Positions 59,172 through 64,000 of a DNA stretch of 64,000 nt are shown piece by piece. Each line of letters opens with the position of its first letter. Within the stretch, counting starts at the first letter, position 1. The notes below the pieces were generated by a model. The model saw only the letters and a list, made by a program, of their open reading frames with translations. It was not told the DNA's origin and made no database searches. Made by a program: the position numbers and the translations under genes. Source of the stretch: Thermoleophilaceae bacterium (GTDB taxonomy: Bacteria > Actinomycetota > Thermoleophilia > Solirubrobacterales > Thermoleophilaceae); the NCBI GenBank assembly GCA_025928265.1, contig JAICJV010000003.1:1-64000 (forward strand), written 5' to 3'.

Positions 59172-59975
59172 TCATATCCGGAAGACGGGGACCAGCCGTT
59201 TTTCGTGCTCCGAGTGGATCTCCGCGACCACCTCGACGTGCTCCTCGAGCCCCGATCCGCGCAGCTTGGTGGCCAGCAGCTCGTCGACCTGGAAGATCCC
59301 CGACGAGTTGTTCATCTCGATCTCGATCCGCACCGCGCGATCCTCGCCGGGCTCGATGCGCACGTCGTCGATCGCGGCGGCCGACAGCGAGTGGATGTTC
59401 GGCCGGCCCGCCTCGAACGGGACGCGCGAGCGGCCCTCCTCCATGTCGAGCGCGTCGGCCACGCGCACGATCCCGGCCTCGAGCGTGATGGGATCGCCGC
59501 GGCGACGATGCCCGATGATCGCATGCAGCGACTCCGCCGCGATCACCGACCGCTCGGGCTCGTCATAGGCGCGCTCGAGCAGGGCCGGCAGCTTGTCGGC
59601 GGCGAGGAAGAGGCTGAACGCCTCGTGGTCGGTGCGGTGGATCGACATCCCCGTGTCGTGCAGCAGGCACGCGCATGCGATCACGACCTCGGCGTCGCGG
59701 GTCGTCATGTCGTGGTCGCGCACGACGGCCGGCTCGATGCCGCGCGGGGTCAGCAGCCGGAACAGCCGCAGGGCGATGTTCAGGACCTTCTGCACGTGCA
59801 CCCACGAGTGGTCGGACATGCCCAGGCGCGTGGCGTTCGTCTGCTGCATGAGCCACCAGGCCTTGAGCTGCGTGTCGGCGTTCGCGGCATCGATCAGCGC
59901 CTCGAGCTTGCGGTTGCGCTGCGCGGGGGCGCGGATGCGCATCTCCGCGATGGCCGTTGCCGGTGATTCCGCCAT
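59172..59975 (-). CDS. HD domain phosphohydrolase
   Basis: DHSWVHVQKVLNIALRLFRLL...VVIACACLLHDTGMSIHRTDHE. Confidence 0.82.
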   Translation of the reverse strand: MAESPATAIAEMRIRAPAQRNRKLEALIDAANADTQLKAWWLMQQTNATRLGMSDHSWVHVQKVLNIALRLFRLLTPRGIEPAVVRDHDMTTRDAEVVIACACLLHDTGMSIHRTDHEAFSLFLAADKLPALLERAYDEPERSVIAAESLHAIIGHRRRGDPITLEAGIVRVADALDMEEGRSRVPFEAGRPNIHSLSAAAIDDVRIEPGEDRAVRIEIEMNNSSGIFQVDELLATKLRGSGLEEHVEVVAEIHSEHEKRLVPVFRI

Positions 59976-59992
59976 GGCGGGGACGCTACCTG

Positions 59993-60616
59993 TCAGCGCC
60001 GAAGGATCGGGCGGAGCTTGGCGAGCACGCTCGCGGCGTCGGCCGGGTGCGCGAGCGCGCCGTCGGGTGCGGGATCGAGCCCCGCAAGCTCGTTCGCGAC
60101 CGCTGCGTGGCGGGCATCGACGGCGTGGATCGCGAGGACGTCGTCGAGCAGCGCGCGCGTGTCGATGGCGGCGACCTGGCCGAGGCACGCGCCCGCCGCG
60201 AGACCCTCCAGCGCCGTCGCGAACTGGAGGAAGCCGGACTCGCTCGTGAGCGGCAGGTCGATCCGGGGCGCGGGCACCGTGTGCGTGCCGATGACCGTCA
60301 CCGCGCGCTCGAGCCGTGCGACGTGGGCGTGCTCCTGCCGCGCGAACTCGCCAAACAGCGACTCCGTGCGGCGGCTCAGCGTGCCGCTCGCCAGGGCGCG
60401 CTCGTAGAAGTCGCGCTCGACCCGCTGGACCGTGAGGAGGAAGTTCGCGATGCCCGCGTCGCCCAGGCCGAACTGGTCGGTGGTGCGCGAGGTGGCGCCC
60501 CTCGACGGCTCGAGCGCTACGCGCTCATGGTCGCCGCCCGAGCGCGTCACGAGCACGCCTGCGACTGCCGCGGCGCCGGCGGCCGCTCCGAGGAACCGCC
60601 TCCGCGTGCGCTCCAC
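59993..60616 (-). CDS. Ferritin-like domain protein with twin-arginine-like signal
   Basis: VERTRRRFLGAAAGAAAVAGVL; FLLTVQRVERDFYERALASGTLS...FARQEHAHVARLERAV. Confidence 0.75.
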   Translation of the reverse strand: MERTRRRFLGAAAGAAAVAGVLVTRSGGDHERVALEPSRGATSRTTDQFGLGDAGIANFLLTVQRVERDFYERALASGTLSRRTESLFGEFARQEHAHVARLERAVTVIGTHTVPAPRIDLPLTSESGFLQFATALEGLAAGACLGQVAAIDTRALLDDVLAIHAVDARHAAVANELAGLDPAPDGALAHPADAASVLAKLRPILRR

Positions 60617-60618
60617 CG

Positions 60619-62277
60619 TCAGTGGCCGATCAGCCCCTGAAGGATGATTCCGGCAGAGCGCGGATCCACGCCGTAGCGCTCCTTGTAGCGCTGCGCGTCG
60701 CCCTTGTCGGCGAGCGCCAGCACGAGCTCCTCGCGCGAGGAGCCGAAGTGGCACGCCACCTGGTCGAGCGTGGCGAGCGCCTGGTCCTGGAGCAGGCCGG
60801 TGATGCCGCCCGTGGACGGCGACTTGCGCGGCTTGCACGGGTCCGCGATGTGGACGGGCTCGGGGCCGATCGAGGCGTCGAGCACGCCGTACAGCAGCGG
60901 AACCGTCAGCGCGATGGCGGCGACTCGCGCGAGCGCGGCGCGCCTGCGCGCCGCCGGCAGCACGAAGATCGCAGCCAGCAGAGCAAGACCACCGCTGATC
61001 AGGAAGGCGGTGCGGAACGCCTCCTTCACCGCCTGCACGAGCACGTCGTCCGCGCGCTCCCCGAGCCGGTCGTACTCCTTCAGGTCGGAGCCGGAGAAGC
61101 GCGAGCGGTTGCGATCGACCTCCTCGGCGAGCGTGTGGCGCGGACGGTCGGTGCTCACGCTCGCCAGCAGGTCGGGCGCGAGCGCGATCTTGTCCTGCGG
61201 CGGCAGCGGCGAGTCGAGCACCACCGCCACGCCGCGCTCGCGGGCACGGAACGTGGCCGAGTCGAGGCTGGACGAGATGATCGGCGCGAGCGCCACCAGC
61301 GCCACCGCGATCCCGGCGTGCCGCGCCGTGAGGAGCCGTGCGGCCTCGCGCGAGTCGCGTTCGGGCAGCAGCCGGCCCGCCAGCGCAGGAAGCGAGAGGC
61401 CCATCCCCGCACCGGCGAGCGCCTGCGGGACCACCGTCCACCAGGCCGACGCCAGCGGCAGGAAGGCGAGCGCGAGCGTCCCCGCTCCCACCAGGACGCA
61501 GCCCGTGGCCGCGCGGGAGCGCACGTCACCGCTACGGATCCGGCCCGCAGCGAGCGCTGCCACCGGCAGCACGCTCACGGCGATCGCGGCCGCGAGCGGC
61601 GAGAGGTTCCAGCCCGCCACCAGCAGCAGCACGAGCAGGAAGAGCACGGCGGTGAGCGCCGCCGAGACGAGCGCGAGCGCAGCCAGCGGGCCGCGCCGCG
61701 CCCGTGTGTCCGGCGGCGGCGGTGCCGGTTGAGGTGCGGCCCCTCGCGCGCGCCAAGCAGCCAGGGCCGCGACCGCCGCGACCGGCACCTGCACGACGAA
61801 GATCGCGCGCCAGTCGAAGAGCTGGGTGAGCACGCCGCCGAGCGCCGGCCCTGCCGCCACTCCGATCACAGCGGCCTCGGTCCACAGCCGCCGGCCGGAC
61901 GATCCCTCCATGCCGGCGCCGAGCAGCTCGAATGCGCTCACGAGCGCACCGGCTGCGCCGAGTGCCTGCACGCCGCGAAGCACGAGCAGCGCCTCGAGCG
62001 ACGGCGCGACCGCGCACCCGATCGATCCGGCGGCGAACAGCGCCAGCGCCGCGAAGCCGAGCACGCGGCTGCCGAGCACCCGTCGCAGCCGTTCGGCCGG
62101 CAACAGCATGAGCGCCATGACGACCGTGTAGACCACGAGCACCGCGGCAACGCCCTCGACTGTCGCGTCGAGCTCTGTGAGCAGCCGCGGCAGCGCGAGG
62201 GTGACCACCGACGCATCGGCGAGCGCGAGCGCGGCGGCTGCGGCCAGCGCAATCCGTGTCCGGTATCCCTCGCCCAC
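60619..62277 (-). CDS. MFS transporter (DHA2/EmrB-like)
   Basis: 14-TM-like pattern; SVVTLALPRLLTELDATVEGVAAVLVVYTVVMALMLLPAERLRRVLGSR. Confidence 0.88.
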   Translation of the reverse strand: MGEGYRTRIALAAAAALALADASVVTLALPRLLTELDATVEGVAAVLVVYTVVMALMLLPAERLRRVLGSRVLGFAALALFAAGSIGCAVAPSLEALLVLRGVQALGAAGALVSAFELLGAGMEGSSGRRLWTEAAVIGVAAGPALGGVLTQLFDWRAIFVVQVPVAAVAALAAWRARGAAPQPAPPPPDTRARRGPLAALALVSAALTAVLFLLVLLLVAGWNLSPLAAAIAVSVLPVAALAAGRIRSGDVRSRAATGCVLVGAGTLALAFLPLASAWWTVVPQALAGAGMGLSLPALAGRLLPERDSREAARLLTARHAGIAVALVALAPIISSSLDSATFRARERGVAVVLDSPLPPQDKIALAPDLLASVSTDRPRHTLAEEVDRNRSRFSGSDLKEYDRLGERADDVLVQAVKEAFRTAFLISGGLALLAAIFVLPAARRRAALARVAAIALTVPLLYGVLDASIGPEPVHIADPCKPRKSPSTGGITGLLQDQALATLDQVACHFGSSREELVLALADKGDAQRYKERYGVDPRSAGIILQGLIGH

Positions 62278-62424
62278 GGGTCAAGTGTGACGCGGGCACG
62301 CGTCTGGAATGCGTGGTACTTTGCGCGCCGTTAGGGCCGGGTTGGACCGGTTAAAGCAGTGCGGGCGCTCACGGTTGCTTACGGCATCACGGCAGACGCA
62401 GCACGGAAGTGCCGTGGAGGTCAC

Positions 62425-62628
62425 ATGGCGACTGGCGTAGTGAAGTGGTTCAGCGACGAGAAGGGCTTCGGCTTCATCACTCCCGATGACGGCGCGAAGG
62501 ACCTGTTCGTGCATCACACCAGCATTCAGGCGGACGGCTATCGCTCGCTCGCCGAGGGTGCGAAGGTCGAGTACGAGTCGGAGCAGGGCGACAAGGGCCC
62601 GAAGGCCGTGAACGTCCGGCCGATCTAG
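62425..62628 (+). CDS. Cold-shock protein (CspA family)
   Basis: [51 protein letters not shown]. Confidence 0.97.
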   Translation: MATGVVKWFSDEKGFGFITPDDGAKDLFVHHTSIQADGYRSLAEGAKVEYESEQGDKGPKAVNVRPI

Positions 62629-62643
62629 CCGGAAGCCCGCAGC

Positions 62644-62672
62644 CCACAGCCCGCGTTCCGTGCGGGCTGTGG
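62644..62672 (+). terminator. Hairpin terminator downstream of csp (also a member of repeat family A)
   Basis: 11-bp perfect stem CCACAGCCCGC-GTTCCGT-GCGGGCTGTGG. Confidence 0.55.
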
Positions 62673-62692
62673 CGCTGCTGTAGTTTGTCGCC

Positions 62693-63379
62693 GTGGGCGT
62701 CACCCGGCACGGCGACCATCTCGTCAAGCTGACCCGCCAGGGCTGGGTCAACTGCTATCTCGTGGTGGAGGAAGACGGCATCACGGTCGTCGACACCGGC
62801 CTGCCCGGGACCGCGCAGCGGATCGTCCGCGCAGCGAACGAGGCCGGCGGCGAGATCCGCCGGATCGCGCTCACGCACGCGCACGGCGACCACGTCGGGT
62901 CGGTCGAGAAGCTGCACGAGGAGGTCCCGACCGCGGAGGTGCTTATCAGCGGGCGCGACGTGCGCTTCCTTCGCGGCGACAAGAGCATCGACCCGGACGA
63001 GCCGCAGTCCAAGCCGCGCGGCAGCTATCCGAAGGTCGACATCGAGCCCACGCGGCTGCTCTCGCCGGGCGACCGCGTGGGGTCGCTCGAGGTGGTCGCT
63101 TCGCCCGGCCACACGCCGGGCCACGTGGCATACCTCGACACGCGCGACAGGACCCTCATCGCGGGCGACGCGTTCCAGACGCTCGGCGGCATCGCCGTGT
63201 CGGGCAAGATCCGGCCACTCTTTCCATTCCCGGGCATGGCGACGTGGGACAAGCCGACGGCGGTCGCCAGCGCGAGGCAGCTTCGCGCGCTCGACCCGTC
63301 GCGCCTTGCCGTCGGCCACGGCCGTGTGATCGAGTCGCCGGCCGCCGAGATGGACAGGGCGATCGCCGACGCAGCCTGA
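62693..63379 (+). CDS. MBL-fold metallohydrolase
   Basis: VVDTGLPGTAQRIV, LTHAHGDHVGSVEKL, SPGHTPGHVAYLDTRDRTLIAGDAF. Confidence 0.93.
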   Translation: MGVTRHGDHLVKLTRQGWVNCYLVVEEDGITVVDTGLPGTAQRIVRAANEAGGEIRRIALTHAHGDHVGSVEKLHEEVPTAEVLISGRDVRFLRGDKSIDPDEPQSKPRGSYPKVDIEPTRLLSPGDRVGSLEVVASPGHTPGHVAYLDTRDRTLIAGDAFQTLGGIAVSGKIRPLFPFPGMATWDKPTAVASARQLRALDPSRLAVGHGRVIESPAAEMDRAIADAA

Positions 63380-63422
63380 ATCAGCTCGTTACCTCGCAAT
63401 CCCCGGCGGGTACAGCTTCCTC

Positions 63423-64000
63423 GTGCCCCTACGCCGTCTGCGCGTGCCCGCCGCGGTGGCGCTGCTCGTCGCACTTGTCCTCGCCATCACGGCGGTTCCG
63501 GCGGCTGCGCCGCCCTTCGGCCCGCACCCGAGGTCGTCCGTGTTCGATCGTTACCGGCAGGTCACGCGTCACGGACATCCGGTGATCGTCCTGAGGGCGC
63601 CTGTGGTCGTACGGCGCGGACCCGGCGGGCGGGCGCTCACACGCGTCGCCTCGCGCACGGAGTGGGGCTCGCCGCGCGTGCTGCCGGTGCTCGGGCGGCG
63701 CGGGCCGTGGGTCGAGGTGATCGCCACAGAGCTCCGCAACGGCCACCGCGGCTGGGTACCGATCGACGCCGGCCAGCTTCTGTCCAACCCATGGTCGATG
63801 CGTGTCGATCTGGCCGCGCATCGCGTCACCGTGATGCGGAGGACGCGCGTGATGCGGCGCTTCACGGTCGGCGTCGGATCGCCCGCGACGCCCACGCCGC
63901 TCGGCGCGTTCTCGGTCACCGACAAGCTCAGCATGGGCGGGCTCTCCTACGGCTGCTGCGCGCTCGCGCTGTCCGGGCATCAGCCGCACATCAGCCAGGG
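63423..64000 (+). CDS. L,D-transpeptidase (YkuD) family protein, truncated by window end
   Basis: Signal peptide, SH3-like region, SMRVDLAAHRVTVMRRTRVMRRFTVGVGSPATPTPLGAFSVTDKL. Confidence 0.8.
   Translation, partial: MPLRRLRVPAAVALLVALVLAITAVPAAAPPFGPHPRSSVFDRYRQVTRHGHPVIVLRAPVVVRRGPGGRALTRVASRTEWGSPRVLPVLGRRGPWVEVIATELRNGHRGWVPIDAGQLLSNPWSMRVDLAAHRVTVMRRTRVMRRFTVGVGSPATPTPLGAFSVTDKLSMGGLSYGCCALALSGHQPHISQ

Overview
This is a high-GC bacterial chromosomal window. The domain content suggests an actinobacterium, possibly Thermoleophilia/Solirubrobacterales-like (inference only). It is densely coding, and I saw no phage, IS element or CRISPR array. From left to right it contains: an MCE/MlaD operon end with an adenylate/guanylate cyclase; an ECF42-type sigma factor with its YCII partner; ppx, a probable structured ncRNA and the initiator tRNA; a roughly 18.5 kb cell-surface polymer locus (TagF/TagB-like polymerases, sulfotransferase, AftA-like enzyme, G1P-dehydrogenase-like enzyme, cytidylyltransferase, two CDP-alcohol phosphotransferases, ABC-2 exporter); a benzoylformate decarboxylase-like gene; a giant BNR/sortilin-like exported protein; a yceI-marR-glyoxalase operon; ftsH; a c-di-GMP operon; a helicase; a two-component system; ABC-F; a C5-epimerase-like protein; MFS; csp; MBL; and a partial L,D-transpeptidase. 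The strongest finding is a class I c-di-GMP (GEMM-I) riboswitch on the minus strand at ~45780-45857. It leads a tightly packed operon of two paralogous exported proteins followed by a GGDEF+HD-GYP protein, which suggests a c-di-GMP feedback circuit. Other leads: two dispersed repeat families (GGAAAGC tandem units and GCAGCCCGCAG palindromes) that repeatedly occur in frame inside protein linkers; a long-hairpin ncRNA downstream of ppx; an sn-glycerol-1-phosphate-type CDP-polyol pathway in a teichoic-acid-like cluster; and a degenerate BioD-like/winged-helix fusion. All calls come from reading the sequence and the ORF track; no database search or folding program was run.
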